Notes: a model not told the origin generated them from the letters alone. DNA of 64,000 bases from Acinetobacter sp. ANC 5054 (GCF_002135295.1 NZ_NEGG01000017.1:1-64000); one strand, 5' to 3'; shown: positions 1-8,625, counted from the first letter of the stretch. Numbers and translations: made by a program.

Positions 1-233
1 CCTTAAAAGGGTACCAATCTTGGCTCATCAATTTTCTGACAAATATTTCTCAAATAAACTTCGAGTAATTTCTACCATCAATCAATGAAAATAATTTCGA
101 CTGATCAACTAGTAAAAATCCACACAAGTTGTTCTTCATAATCTTTTAATGATCTTCTTGTTACTTCGTCAGCAAAAAGAAAACAAAGCAAGCAACTCAA
201 CACCTTAAGTGTTTCGCTGTCTGCGTTGGTATG
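1..233 (-). ncRNA. rRNA operon leader (5' of 16S rRNA, gene outside window)
   Basis: Read on the minus strand, this stretch runs from an rRNA-type promoter towards the window edge. It contains a segment (about 118-150) with ATTAAAAGATT followed by ACAACTTGTGTGG, which lines up with the boxA/boxC-like leader of enterobacterial rrn operons (CTTTAACA...ACAATCTGTGTGG). No open frame of note is present. I infer that the 16S rRNA gene begins just left of base 1. The 16S sequence itself is not visible, so this is a homology-by-memory call. Confidence 0.65.
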
Positions 234-239
234 CAGCGT

Positions 240-267
240 ATTCTATAGATTTTCAAAACAAACGCAA
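240..267 (-). promoter_or_regulatory. rRNA operon P1-type promoter
   Basis: On the minus strand there is a -35 TTGCGT (262-267), a 16-base spacer and a -10 TAGAAT (240-245). A GC-rich discriminator ACGCTGC follows, as in stringently controlled stable-RNA promoters. The upstream bases 268-350 are very A/T-rich, as expected of an UP element. Confidence 0.6.
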
Positions 268-399
268 GACCCTATTGTAGATATTTCAACAATATTAGAT
301 TTGAGTGTTTAAATTTTAATCTAAAATCAATTTATCGCTTACTAATTATTCAACAATAGCATTTAAAAACGCAAAAAATAGTATTTGTTTTTACTTTGT

Positions 400-427
400 T
401 AAGCAAAAGTCCGATTTTATTCGGACT
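400..427 (-). terminator. terminator of the DUF2057 gene
   Basis: Perfect 7-bp stem AGTCCGA/TCGGACT (408-414 and 421-427), followed on the minus strand by TTTTGCTT. It sits 44 bases after the stop codon of the minus-strand gene at 471-1151 and separates it from the rRNA promoter. Confidence 0.7.
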
Positions 428-470
428 CTCCCCCTTAAATCACAGATATGATCATTTCCATTCCTAGAAA

Positions 471-1151
471 CTAGTTTGCTTGTTCAGCCAACCAACTCAT
501 AAATTTTTGACGTTCAGCTTTATTGGCTTTCTGCCAAATTTGTATTAATTGCTGATCTGCGCCTGAATTAGCCATGCTATTGCTTGCTACAGATAGAACT
601 TGCTCAGATTGACCTTTAGCTGACTTAATAGTGGCTGCTTCTGTATATATTGGTGCTGGCTGATTGGCAGGGATAGTTGTTTTTTTGGTTAGATCAATAG
701 AGTTACCAAAGATCCCATTTGAAAATATTGCTTTTTGCTCTTGTTTAGCACCTGTTTGCTGCACCAAAAGTTGGTTCGATTTGTTATATAAACCAAATAT
801 GGGTTGATCTTTATACTTTTGAGCTAAATCAAAATTTTTCGGTGGATGAATAAGTGCAAGTCGATATTCTTGACCATCAACCAATTTCGGTGTCTGAATT
901 GATGCAATACCAGATTTAAGAATGTCATGTGAGTTGTCCGAATGTTGAAAGAATTCGCTATATCGTACATTTATGACATTTTCACCTGCATTTAAGCTGT
1001 ATTTTTCAGTTGAACGGAATAGTCCGCCACTAACTTCTTGATCATTGACTGACACAATTTTTATTTCTTCTGGCACAGTCAATGTTACAGCCGCAAAACT
1101 CGCACTCGTTACTAATAATGCCGCAGCAGCAACTGTCAATCTTAAAGTCAT
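471..1151 (-). CDS. DUF2057 (YccT-like) family exported protein
   Basis: A 226-residue protein with an N-terminal signal peptide of about 20 residues (ending SASFAA) and no later membrane segment, so it is probably periplasmic. The first 150 residues match the DUF2057/YccT pattern: a short beta-rich opening (VTLTVPEEIKIVSVNDQEV), then the GLFRSTEKYSLNAGENVINVRYSEFF block. In E. coli, YccT is described as affecting curli formation. No curli genes are visible here, so the role is open. The C-terminal 60 residues are polar and less conserved. It is a monocistronic minus-strand gene with its own terminator, next to an rRNA promoter. Confidence 0.75.
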   Translation of the reverse strand: MTLRLTVAAAALLVTSASFAAVTLTVPEEIKIVSVNDQEVSGGLFRSTEKYSLNAGENVINVRYSEFFQHSDNSHDILKSGIASIQTPKLVDGQEYRLALIHPPKNFDLAQKYKDQPIFGLYNKSNQLLVQQTGAKQEQKAIFSNGIFGNSIDLTKKTTIPANQPAPIYTEAATIKSAKGQSEQVLSVASNSMANSGADQQLIQIWQKANKAERQKFMSWLAEQAN

Positions 1152-1283
1152 TTTTTAACACTCATTTCAAATATTAGGGTTTGACTGCACTATGAAGTGC
1201 AGTTATGACAATCTTATGACAGACAAATTATTGTGTATATTCAGTTTCAAGTCTTAATTTTGATATGCATAGCATTTTTAGAT

Positions 1284-1313
1284 AAAAAAGGATGCTTTAT
1301 AAGCATCCTTTTT
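1284..1313 (-). terminator. terminator after first nitroreductase
   Basis: Stem AAAAAGGATGC / GCATCCTTTTT with a 7-base loop. It lies 16 bases downstream of the minus-strand nitroreductase stop and can act on either strand because both sides carry A/T runs. Confidence 0.8.
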
Positions 1314-1328
1314 AAGCAACCAGTAATA

Positions 1329-1922
1329 TTATTTAAAAGTTTTAAAACGTTCAGCATCATCCATAAAAGTTTTATCGCCTGCTGATGCTTCAATTGAGCC
1401 AAATACAAGTTGAGCACGTAATTTCCAGTTTTCAGGAATATCAAATGCTTCTGCTGTTTCAGCATCTACAATTGGGTTGTAATGCTGCAATGAGGCACCG
1501 ATGTTTTTTTCCGCCAAAGCAGTCCATGCTGCAAATTGAGCGATACCTGTCGAGTGTTCAGACCACACAGGGAAATTATCAGCATATAGTGCAAATTGCT
1601 CTTGCAATGATTTTACTACTGCTTGATCTTCATAGAATAAAGCTGTACCAAAACCTGCTGCAAAACTATTAATTTTATTGTTGGTTCCTTCAAAAGCTTC
1701 CGCTGGCACCATTTTACGCAGTGTTTCACGCACAATCGTCCAAAACTTTTCATGCGCATCACCAAATAAAATCACAACACGTGATGTTTGAGAGTTAAAT
1801 GCAGATGGGCTAAAACGAACAGCATCTTGAATAGTTTGTTCAACTTCAGCTTCAGATAAATTGACATTTTTACCGATCGCATAGATGGTACGGCGTTGTT
1901 TGATTTGATCTAGAAATGACAT
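1329..1922 (-). CDS. nitroreductase family protein (paralogue 1)
   Basis: A 197-residue flavin-dependent nitroreductase-fold protein of the Hbn1/Frm2-like group, expected to reduce nitro or quinone compounds with NAD(P)H in the cytoplasm. Family marks are the QRRTIYAIGK opening (binding FMN phosphate through the Arg pair), RFSPSAFNSQTSR, LFYEDQAVV and ASLQHYNP. The start is set at the ATG at 1922, which has AGAGG 7-10 bases upstream; a longer in-frame reading to 1949 lacks a ribosome site. It lies 170 bases downstream of a close paralogue on the same strand, which suggests a tandem duplication. The natural substrate is unknown. Confidence 0.85.
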   Translation of the reverse strand: MSFLDQIKQRRTIYAIGKNVNLSEAEVEQTIQDAVRFSPSAFNSQTSRVVILFGDAHEKFWTIVRETLRKMVPAEAFEGTNNKINSFAAGFGTALFYEDQAVVKSLQEQFALYADNFPVWSEHSTGIAQFAAWTALAEKNIGASLQHYNPIVDAETAEAFDIPENWKLRAQLVFGSIEASAGDKTFMDDAERFKTFK

Positions 1923-2092
1923 AGAAACCTCTTTTTTATTTTGAATCACATGGATATGTTGAAAGTGATATTAAACGAAGTTTTTAACAGTTGCATGACT
2001 GTATTTACAACATTGTGTCTTATTTCTAGAACAATTAATTTTCTATTTGATAATTTGCAAATTTAGATGAAGCCATTTTCTATTTGCACTAT

Positions 2093-2779
2093 TTATGCAT
2101 AGATGCGAAAACGTTCCTGATCCTTTGGTTCCTCACGCTCTGGTGCTGGACCTTCAACCGATCCGAAAACCAATTGAGCACGTAGCAACCAGTTTTTATC
2201 AATGCTTAAAAAGTCAGATACTGCGTAGTCAATCGATGGATTGTAATGCTGTAAAGAAGCCCCTAAGCCTGCATCTGCAATTGAGGTCCATACAGCAAAT
2301 TGTGCCATCCCCGAAGTTTGTTCAGACCAGACAGGGAAATCTTCCGCACTAAAGGGTACTTTTTTTTGTAGTTGCTGGATTACTGCTTGGTCTTCATAAA
2401 ATAAAACCGTGCCAAAACCTGCTGCACATTGATCTAATTTTAAGGCTACACCTTCAAACACGTGTGCAGCGACATTTTTACGTTGTACTTCTTTCACGAT
2501 ATCCCAAAACTTTTGATGTGACTCACCAAACAACACCACAATACGGGTACTTTGTGAGTTGTATGCTGAAGGACAGCTACGTACGGATTCTTGAATAAGT
2601 TCAGCAATATAGGCTTGGCTATAGCGTACTTTTTTACCTAAATCATAAATGCTACGACGTTTTTTTAAATGGTTGACAAAGGATACTTCGATTGCTGGCT
2701 CTTCATTTTTCTTTTTTAATTTGAAATCTTTCGTAATATCCGCTGTTAGCACATGACCAATTTTATCAAGCAACGCCAT
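2093..2779 (-). CDS. nitroreductase family protein (paralogue 2, N-terminally extended)
   Basis: A 228-residue paralogue of the neighbouring nitroreductase with the same landmarks (KRRSIYDLGKK, SCPSAYNSQSTR, LFYEDQAVI, ASLQHYNP). It carries about 35 extra lysine-rich residues before the nitroreductase domain, and its predicted role is the same flavin-dependent reduction. The start is placed at the ATG at 2779 because GGGGTG lies just upstream; a GTG at 2788 is also in frame. No terminator is obvious between the two paralogues, so they could be partly co-transcribed, with gene 2 first. Confidence 0.82.
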   Translation of the reverse strand: MALLDKIGHVLTADITKDFKLKKKNEEPAIEVSFVNHLKKRRSIYDLGKKVRYSQAYIAELIQESVRSCPSAYNSQSTRIVVLFGESHQKFWDIVKEVQRKNVAAHVFEGVALKLDQCAAGFGTVLFYEDQAVIQQLQKKVPFSAEDFPVWSEQTSGMAQFAVWTSIADAGLGASLQHYNPSIDYAVSDFLSIDKNWLLRAQLVFGSVEGPAPEREEPKDQERFRIYA

Positions 2780-2904
2780 CTCAAACACCCCAAATATTAT
2801 TAAAATAAATACAAACTAATCCATGATTATTTTAAGGGTTTATTCTGTGGTTTTTTACTTATGAAACATTCACATGTTGCTTTTTAAATCAAACAGTCAG
2901 CCCA

Positions 2905-2935
2905 AAAACAACAAACTCCGCACTTAGCGGAGTTT
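2905..2935 (-). terminator. ftsY terminator
   Basis: Perfect 9-bp stem AAACTCCGC/GCGGAGTTT (2913-2921, 2927-2935) followed on the minus strand by TGTTGTTTTTGG. It sits just after the ftsY stop. Confidence 0.8.
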
Positions 2936-2953
2936 ATGTGAAACATCATACAT

Positions 2954-4063
2954 TTATTTATCGGTTTCAAATAATGCTGCAACAAATGATTTGGCCGAAA
3001 ATGGACGTAAATCATCTATTTTCTCACCCACACCAATAAAGCGAATTGGCACATGTGTACGGCTCGCAATATTGAATAACACACCACCTTTGGCAGTTCC
3101 ATCCAATTTAGTAATCGTTAAACCTGTTAAGCCAACTGCTTCATCAAACATTTCGACTTGGTTAATGGCATTTTGTCCCGTACCTGCATCTACAACCAAC
3201 ATCACCTCATGTGGTGCTGTTGCATCAATTTTTTGCATAACACGCTTAACTTTAGTCAACTCTTGCATCAAGTGACCTTTGTTATGCAAACGACCTGCTG
3301 TATCTGCAATTAGTACATCAACACCTTTTGCACGTGCACTTTCAAAAGCATCAAAAATCACTGAAGCTGAATCTGCACCATGACCTTGAGCTACGACAGC
3401 AATATTATTACGCTCACCCCAGATTTGTAATTGTTCAGTTGCAGCCGCACGGAAAGTATCACCCGCTGCAAGCATGACTTTTTTACCTTCACCTTGTAAG
3501 CGCTTCGCAAGCTTACCAATAGTTGTGGTTTTACCCACACCATTTACACCAACCACTAAAATCACAAACGGATTTTTATTGGTGTCGATATGCAAAGGTT
3601 TTACACGTGGCGCAAGTAAAGCAACCAATTCTTCTTGCAACGCTTTATACAACGAGTGCGAATAAATCAAATCACCACGTTCTGTACGTTCAGTTAAATT
3701 GGCAATAATGGTTTTGGTCGCTTCTACACCAATGTCCGCAACTAAAAGTTGTTCTTCAACCTCTTCCAATATTTCATCATCAATTTCCTTACCACCAATC
3801 AGGATATTAACCATGCCATCAGCGAGGTTTTTACGAGACTTTGACAAGCCTTCTTTCATACGGCTAAAGAAGCCGCCTTTAGATTCGCTCTCTTCTGCTT
3901 TTTCCGAATGAGCTTCTTCGACCGCAGGAGCAACTTCTTGCTGTACTTTTGGCGTTTCGATAATCGGCACATTTACCGCAGGTAAACTCGGTAACGTGAC
4001 ATCGTCATCACCGATATCAGCATCAATCAAAAATTTATTCTGCCCATGAGATTGCTGTTGCAT
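2954..4063 (-). CDS. ftsY: signal recognition particle receptor FtsY
   Basis: A 369-residue SRP-receptor GTPase that docks ribosome-nascent-chain-SRP complexes at the inner membrane. The N-terminal acidic A region covers residues 1-60, followed by the helical N domain (about 65-155) and the G domain. Visible GTPase motifs are GVNGVGKTT (172-180), DTFRAA (202-207), DTAGR (254-258) and TKLDGTAKGG (318-327). Length and motif order are those of a complete FtsY. It is divergent from the M16 peptidase gene at 4242 and ends in its own terminator. No ftsE/ftsX genes follow, unlike in enterobacteria. Confidence 0.97.
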   Translation of the reverse strand: MQQQSHGQNKFLIDADIGDDDVTLPSLPAVNVPIIETPKVQQEVAPAVEEAHSEKAEESESKGGFFSRMKEGLSKSRKNLADGMVNILIGGKEIDDEILEEVEEQLLVADIGVEATKTIIANLTERTERGDLIYSHSLYKALQEELVALLAPRVKPLHIDTNKNPFVILVVGVNGVGKTTTIGKLAKRLQGEGKKVMLAAGDTFRAAATEQLQIWGERNNIAVVAQGHGADSASVIFDAFESARAKGVDVLIADTAGRLHNKGHLMQELTKVKRVMQKIDATAPHEVMLVVDAGTGQNAINQVEMFDEAVGLTGLTITKLDGTAKGGVLFNIASRTHVPIRFIGVGEKIDDLRPFSAKSFVAALFETDK

Positions 4064-4241
4064 GCCAAATCCTTGAAAAGCACTGCGTTAAAAAATGAGA
4101 TTCTAACATAAGTTATCTGAATTTGAGCCTTTCCAATTGCTCTCCACACAAGCACACCAAAAAACAACATGTTAAACTTGCATTCAAATTTGAGTTTAGC
4201 AAAACTAGTAGACTATAAAATGCATTTTACCGGATAGCTTT

Positions 4242-5738
4242 GTGTCCTATAAAAAAACGTTTTCTCCTTATATTTTCAAAAACTTATTTCAATCTTTTCT
4301 TCCTGTAGGTCTACTGTCCGCATGTTTATTATGCGTTCCTTTTGCCCACGCAGATAATCATAGTCAACTCACCCGCAGCACCTTCGAAACTACGCTTAAA
4401 AATGGTCTAAAAGTCATCATTCGTGAAGATCATCGTGCGCCTATGGTGATGACACAAATTTGGTATCGTGTCGGCAGTAGCGATGAATCCGGTAATTTAT
4501 TAGGGATTTCTCATGCGCTTGAACATATGATGTTCAAAGGCACAACCAAAGTTCCAAATGATGAATTTACCCGCTTAAGTCGTATTTATGGGGGAAGCAT
4601 TAACGCCGCAACTTTTACCAATTACACCAATTATTATCAGCTTTACCCCAAAGCTTATTTTCCTATGGCACTCGAACTCGAAGCTGACCGTATGAGTAAT
4701 TTACGTCTACAGCAACAAGATTTTGATCCTGAAATAAAAGTGGTGATGGAAGAGCGTCGCCAACGTACAGATGACAATCCACGATCATTGGCATTTGAAC
4801 GTTTCAAATGGATTTCTTATCCAACCAGCCATTACCGGCAACCTGTAATTGGCTATATGAAAAATCTGCAAAATATACAATTAGCTGATTTAAAACAATG
4901 GTACAAAGATTGGTATACACCTAATAATGCCATCTTAGTAATTGTTGGTGATGTCGATGCTGAAGCAGCTATGCTTCAAGTGCAAAAATATTTTGGTGAT
5001 ATTCCTTCACGTAAAACACCACCGCGTAATGATGTGATGGAATTTGAGCGTGTTGGATATCGCCATATGGAAATCAATCTTCCCGTACAAGTACCAAATT
5101 TATATATGGCATGGAATGTCCGCTCATTAGCAACAACAAAAAATCCGCAAGATGCCTACGCACTGAATATTATTCGAAATGTACTCGACAGTGGGATTTC
5201 TTCTAGATTACAAGACAAATTAGTGCGAGACCGAAAGCTTTTAACCGCTGTGAGCGCTTCTTATGATCCATATAACCGTGGCGATAGCATATTTAGTATT
5301 TCAGCCTTACCTGCCGATGGCGTGAAAATGGAACAGGCACAGAAAGCCATTCAAGATGAAATTGATTTACTCAAAACGGATTTGGTTAAAGCACCTGAAG
5401 TTGAGCGTATGACGACACGCTTTATCTCTAATTTAATTTATAACCAAGATGATATTAGCAATCAAGCAAAAACCATTGGCAATCTTGAAGTGAATGGTTT
5501 GAGCTTCCGACTCATGGATGAATTGCCCAAGCTATATGAAAATGTGAGTGCACAAGATATTCAACGTGTCGCCAATGCTTACTTTGTCCGTGAAAACTTA
5601 AGCACCATGTATCTTTTACCGGAGCAAGCTGAAAAGAATGTGGTCAATACCGAAAAAACCGTAAAAGACACTCAGCCCGAGGGTGAAATTAAAGATCAAC
5701 AAATATCGCAATTACCTGATAATGACAACGTGCAGTAA
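4242..5738 (+). CDS. M16 family zinc metallopeptidase (catalytic subunit-like)
   Basis: A 498-residue pitrilysin-family protein. A signal peptide (hydrophobic around 17-35, ending PFAHA) points to the periplasm. The inverted zinc motif HxxEH is intact as HALEH (residues 91-95), and the downstream glutamate region ELEADRM is present, so this is the active partner. The start is GTG at 4242. The next gene, 9 bases downstream, is a second M16 protein without the zinc motif; such pairs commonly work as a heterodimer, as with PqqF-like or YmxG-like proteases. The polar Gln/Asp-rich C-terminal tail is not conserved in the family. Confidence 0.9.
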   Translation: MSYKKTFSPYIFKNLFQSFLPVGLLSACLLCVPFAHADNHSQLTRSTFETTLKNGLKVIIREDHRAPMVMTQIWYRVGSSDESGNLLGISHALEHMMFKGTTKVPNDEFTRLSRIYGGSINAATFTNYTNYYQLYPKAYFPMALELEADRMSNLRLQQQDFDPEIKVVMEERRQRTDDNPRSLAFERFKWISYPTSHYRQPVIGYMKNLQNIQLADLKQWYKDWYTPNNAILVIVGDVDAEAAMLQVQKYFGDIPSRKTPPRNDVMEFERVGYRHMEINLPVQVPNLYMAWNVRSLATTKNPQDAYALNIIRNVLDSGISSRLQDKLVRDRKLLTAVSASYDPYNRGDSIFSISALPADGVKMEQAQKAIQDEIDLLKTDLVKAPEVERMTTRFISNLIYNQDDISNQAKTIGNLEVNGLSFRLMDELPKLYENVSAQDIQRVANAYFVRENLSTMYLLPEQAEKNVVNTEKTVKDTQPEGEIKDQQISQLPDNDNVQ

Positions 5739-5747
5739 GGAAGCATT

Positions 5748-7316
5748 ATGACTAAATATTCCATTTTATGCTTAAGCCTGCTTGCTACAACATGCCCAGT
5801 TCTTCATGCTGAAAGTTATAATGAAAATAGCCCTGATTTCAATGACAATCCAAGTCAGTTGCAATCCATACCTATGCTACAAAGTCTAAAAAATTTACAG
5901 ACAGACAAAGCCTACCGCGCACCTCACGTACAAGTACTTAAGAACAGAAATGGTGTAAAAACATTGTTTGTCGAGTCTCAAGACTTACCCATGGTTGATA
6001 TTCAACTCACTTTCAATGCTGGTTCTGCACGCGATGAAGAGGTCGGTAAAGGACTGTTTGGTGTAGCCAATATGGCTGCCCGTCTAATAGATGAAGGCAC
6101 AGAAAAATATAATGCCACCGAAATAAGCTCTGTATTTGATCAAGCGGGTGCACAAATCAATATACAAGCACATCGAGATATGTTCGTTGTACGCTTACGT
6201 GTGTTATCTGATCCTAAAAAACTTGAACCTGCGCTCAGCATGATGATGGAAATCCTCAAGAACGCAACCTTTAAAAACACAAGTATTAGTCTAGCGTTGA
6301 GCAATAACCAAGCTGGTCAAAAACAACTTCAAGAAAACCCTAGCAGGCTCATGAGCATCCGCTTTTATCGCGAAATTTACGGCATGCATCCCTATGCGGA
6401 ACCAATTACAGGTACAAATGGGAGCATTAAAAAAATTACCCCTGAGATACTCAAAACCTTTCGCGATCAATTTTTAGTTGCACAGAATATGAATATTGCC
6501 ATTACTGGGAAATTAAGCCCGAAAGATGCGCAAAATTTAGCAGAGCGTATTTCTGGAAATTTAAAACAGGGTGAAAAGGCCAAAGCTCTAAGTGAACCTG
6601 CAAAAAAAACAGGCTTTGATATCGTTCATATTCCCTACAATTCAAGCCAGGCCAACGTCATGTTTGGGCATTTAGGTACAACTCGAAATAATTCAGATCG
6701 TTTAGCACTTGAAGTAGCTAATCGAATGTTTGGTGGTGGTGGATTTAATTCTGTCTTAATGCAGGAACTGCGAGTGAAACGCGGCTATACCTATGGTGCT
6801 TACAGTTCGTTTAGTTTTAGTCAAGCACCGGGCACATTCAGTTTTAGTTATGGCACACGGCAAGACCAATTGATTGACAGCATACGCGTCGCACATAAAG
6901 CCTTTAGTGACTTTGTCAGAATGCCCATTGATAAAAAACAAATGCAAGAAACCAAAGCGGGTATGCTGCGTTCATTTCCAAACAACTACAGCAGTAATGC
7001 CAACATTAATGCTCAACTCGGTTTATTAGGTTTTTATGACCAACCTGCAGATTACTTGTCGCAGTATCAAAAATTACTGGAGAAAATCACTGTTGATGAT
7101 GTGCAAAATGCGGTACATAAATACATGCATCCTGAAAATATGACCGTGATCATTGTCAATCCACAAACAGATAAAGACGAAATTAAAGCGATTTTAGAAA
7201 GTAACTTACAAACAGCGCCAAGTAAGCAAATTCCTGCTACTGAGGCTGTTCCTCTGGCAAAGCCGGAAGTTGATGTGCCCGTACCGACTCCATCTGATAA
7301 GCGTGCATCAATTTGA
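5748..7316 (+). CDS. M16 family peptidase homologue lacking the zinc site
   Basis: A 522-residue exported protein with a signal peptide ending near LHA at residues 18-20. It has the M16 fold, but the position equivalent to HxxEH reads ARLIDEG, so it cannot bind catalytic zinc the usual way. The substrate-binding Arg/Tyr segment (LRVKRGYTYGAY) is preserved, typical of the non-catalytic partner in M16 heterodimers. The C-terminus is Pro/Val-rich. It is translationally close to the upstream M16 gene (9-base gap). Its last 80 bases overlap the convergent gene at 7237-7563. Confidence 0.88.
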   Translation: MTKYSILCLSLLATTCPVLHAESYNENSPDFNDNPSQLQSIPMLQSLKNLQTDKAYRAPHVQVLKNRNGVKTLFVESQDLPMVDIQLTFNAGSARDEEVGKGLFGVANMAARLIDEGTEKYNATEISSVFDQAGAQINIQAHRDMFVVRLRVLSDPKKLEPALSMMMEILKNATFKNTSISLALSNNQAGQKQLQENPSRLMSIRFYREIYGMHPYAEPITGTNGSIKKITPEILKTFRDQFLVAQNMNIAITGKLSPKDAQNLAERISGNLKQGEKAKALSEPAKKTGFDIVHIPYNSSQANVMFGHLGTTRNNSDRLALEVANRMFGGGGFNSVLMQELRVKRGYTYGAYSSFSFSQAPGTFSFSYGTRQDQLIDSIRVAHKAFSDFVRMPIDKKQMQETKAGMLRSFPNNYSSNANINAQLGLLGFYDQPADYLSQYQKLLEKITVDDVQNAVHKYMHPENMTVIIVNPQTDKDEIKAILESNLQTAPSKQIPATEAVPLAKPEVDVPVPTPSDKRASI

Positions 7317-7563
7317 GATAACTACCCACTTTGATTTGTTTTTGCTGTTGTAAGGTTTCTGCCATTTCTTGCGTTTCTGGATAGCTTTGTTGCATAGCCA
7401 ACTGTGCAACATTGCGATATTGCTGAATAGAAATTGGGCGAAATAATGCGATTACAGCAAGTACCAATATAACGGCTATCATCACTGAAACGAAAATATT
7501 ATAAAGTTGTTCCAGCTGAATTTTAGATTTGAATTGAATAATTTTTTCTAAATCAATAGTCAT
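7237..7563 (-). CDS. hypothetical single-pass membrane protein
   Basis: 108 residues with one strong membrane helix (about 25-44, VSVMIAVILVLAVIALF) flanked by a charged N-terminus and a Gln-rich, probably periplasmic C-terminus. I do not recognise a family. The last 80 bases lie antisense inside the 3' end of the M16 gene. The ATG is part of an 11-bp perfect inverted repeat (7561-7592), with GAGG of the likely ribosome site at the loop-stem boundary. The gene follows another single-helix protein on the same strand by 108 bases. Confidence 0.65.
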   Translation of the reverse strand: MTIDLEKIIQFKSKIQLEQLYNIFVSVMIAVILVLAVIALFRPISIQQYRNVAQLAMQQSYPETQEMAETLQQQKQIKVGSYLKLMHAYQMESVRAHQLPALPEEQPQ

Positions 7564-7592
7564 ACACTACCTCAAGTTGAAGGTAGTGTATG
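7561..7592 (-). promoter_or_regulatory. hairpin enclosing the start codon at 7563
   Basis: CATACACTACC (7561-7571) and GGTAGTGTATG (7582-7592) are exact inverted repeats with a 10-base loop. On the minus-strand transcript the second arm contains GG of the ribosome-binding site GAGG and ends with the ATG. There is no U-tract on either side, so it is not an ordinary terminator. It may restrict translation initiation of the membrane protein. Confidence 0.5.
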
Positions 7593-7671
7593 GCTGCATT
7601 TGAATAAGTTCAAGTCGGTGTGGTTATTTCTGCATCACTTCAAAATATGCAATGTGAACCAAGACATTTTT

Positions 7672-8031
7672 TTAACTAATAATGGTACGAATTACCGCAA
7701 AGTAAAGAATCAAGGCAATAATCGCCAAAACAATGACAACTGCAAAAATGCTTACACCACCTTCTGCATGAGCTGGGTGCAAATCATCATCATCCGCTAT
7801 TTTTAATAATTCCCCATTGTAGGCATTGTAAAAATCTAAACGCTGACCTTTATCTAAATCACGTGTGAAATCATAGACACGTTTGCGCTGTGCTAAACCG
7901 AAATGCCCCAAATGAACTTCTTGATGAAAGATTGCCTCATCTAATTTACGGCGATGCATGTGGGCAAGTTCCACAATCTGAGACATTGTTGGAGGATAAT
8001 CTAAAGTTAAACCGTCTAATGTTCTACTCAT
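7672..8031 (-). CDS. hypothetical C-terminally anchored membrane protein
   Basis: 119 residues: a soluble, His- and acidic-rich N-terminal 90 residues (with VYDFTRDLDKGQRLDFYNAYNGELLKI in the middle), then one very hydrophobic helix (about 94-116). The layout is that of a tail-anchored inner-membrane protein. A good ribosome site (AAGGAG, 10 bases upstream) supports the start at 8031. I do not recognise a family. It is followed on the same strand by another one-helix protein at 7237-7563; the two may be a small membrane operon. Confidence 0.7.
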   Translation of the reverse strand: MSRTLDGLTLDYPPTMSQIVELAHMHRRKLDEAIFHQEVHLGHFGLAQRKRVYDFTRDLDKGQRLDFYNAYNGELLKIADDDDLHPAHAEGGVSIFAVVIVLAIIALILYFAVIRTIIS

Positions 8032-8145
8032 TTTACTTCTCCTTATTATCTACAACTTCTTATGTTAGTATTTTAAGCATGAAAACAATTGTTCATTGTT
8101 TAATCATGTAAACTATACGAATAAGTTAAATATTTCACTCAATAG

Positions 8146-8174
8146 TTGACAAATCAAGCAAATTGTAATATTAG
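8146..8174 (+). promoter_or_regulatory. putative sigma-70 promoter for the Sel1-like gene
   Basis: TTGACA (8146-8151), a 17-base spacer and TATTAG (8169-8174), about 80 bases before the ATG at 8256. The -35 is consensus and the -10 is weaker. Confidence 0.4.
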
Positions 8175-8255
8175 TTTAATAATACTTAGTTATATTAGTT
8201 AAAAGGGCTAAAGAATGGGCCCTTAAATGATCATAATTAGAATAAGGAGTTAAAT

Positions 8256-8489
8256 ATGATTCAACAATTCTCTCAACATGAACTCGAACATGTATACGCA
8301 AATGCGGTAAACACTATTCAATCTCAAATGAACTTCAGCGATGCAGTTCACGAATTGGAAGATGCAGCACGAGCTGGACACGGTAAAGCAGCACTTTTCT
8401 TAGCTGAACTTTATTATCAAGGCTTCCGCGTAGAACGTGACTCAATGAAAGCGCAATACTGGCAAAACATGGCCACATTGCAAGCCTAA
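8256..8489 (+). CDS. small Sel1-repeat-like protein
   Basis: 77 residues with one recognisable Sel1/TPR-like helical hairpin (residues about 37-72: ARAGHGKAALFLAELYYQGFRVERDSMKAQYW). There is no signal peptide, so it is cytoplasmic. Such short Sel1 proteins usually mediate protein contacts; no partner can be inferred. An AAGGAG site 8 bases upstream of the ATG supports the start. It is a monocistronic plus-strand gene with its own terminator. Confidence 0.75.
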   Translation: MIQQFSQHELEHVYANAVNTIQSQMNFSDAVHELEDAARAGHGKAALFLAELYYQGFRVERDSMKAQYWQNMATLQA

Positions 8490-8493
8490 TCAA

Positions 8494-8516
8494 ACGTCAC
8501 TCAGGTGGCGTTTTTT
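8494..8516 (+). terminator. terminator of the Sel1-like gene
   Basis: Stem ACGTCAC/GTGGCGT (one G-U pair) followed by TTTTTT, directly after the stop codon at 8487-8489. Confidence 0.8.
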
Positions 8517-8625
8517 ACACCCTCAAACTTTTTACTACATAAATTCTTACAATCAAATTCAAAGCTTACACAGTAATTTAATCAGAATTTTCTACAATAG
8601 GAGCAACATCTTCAATACGTTATAT

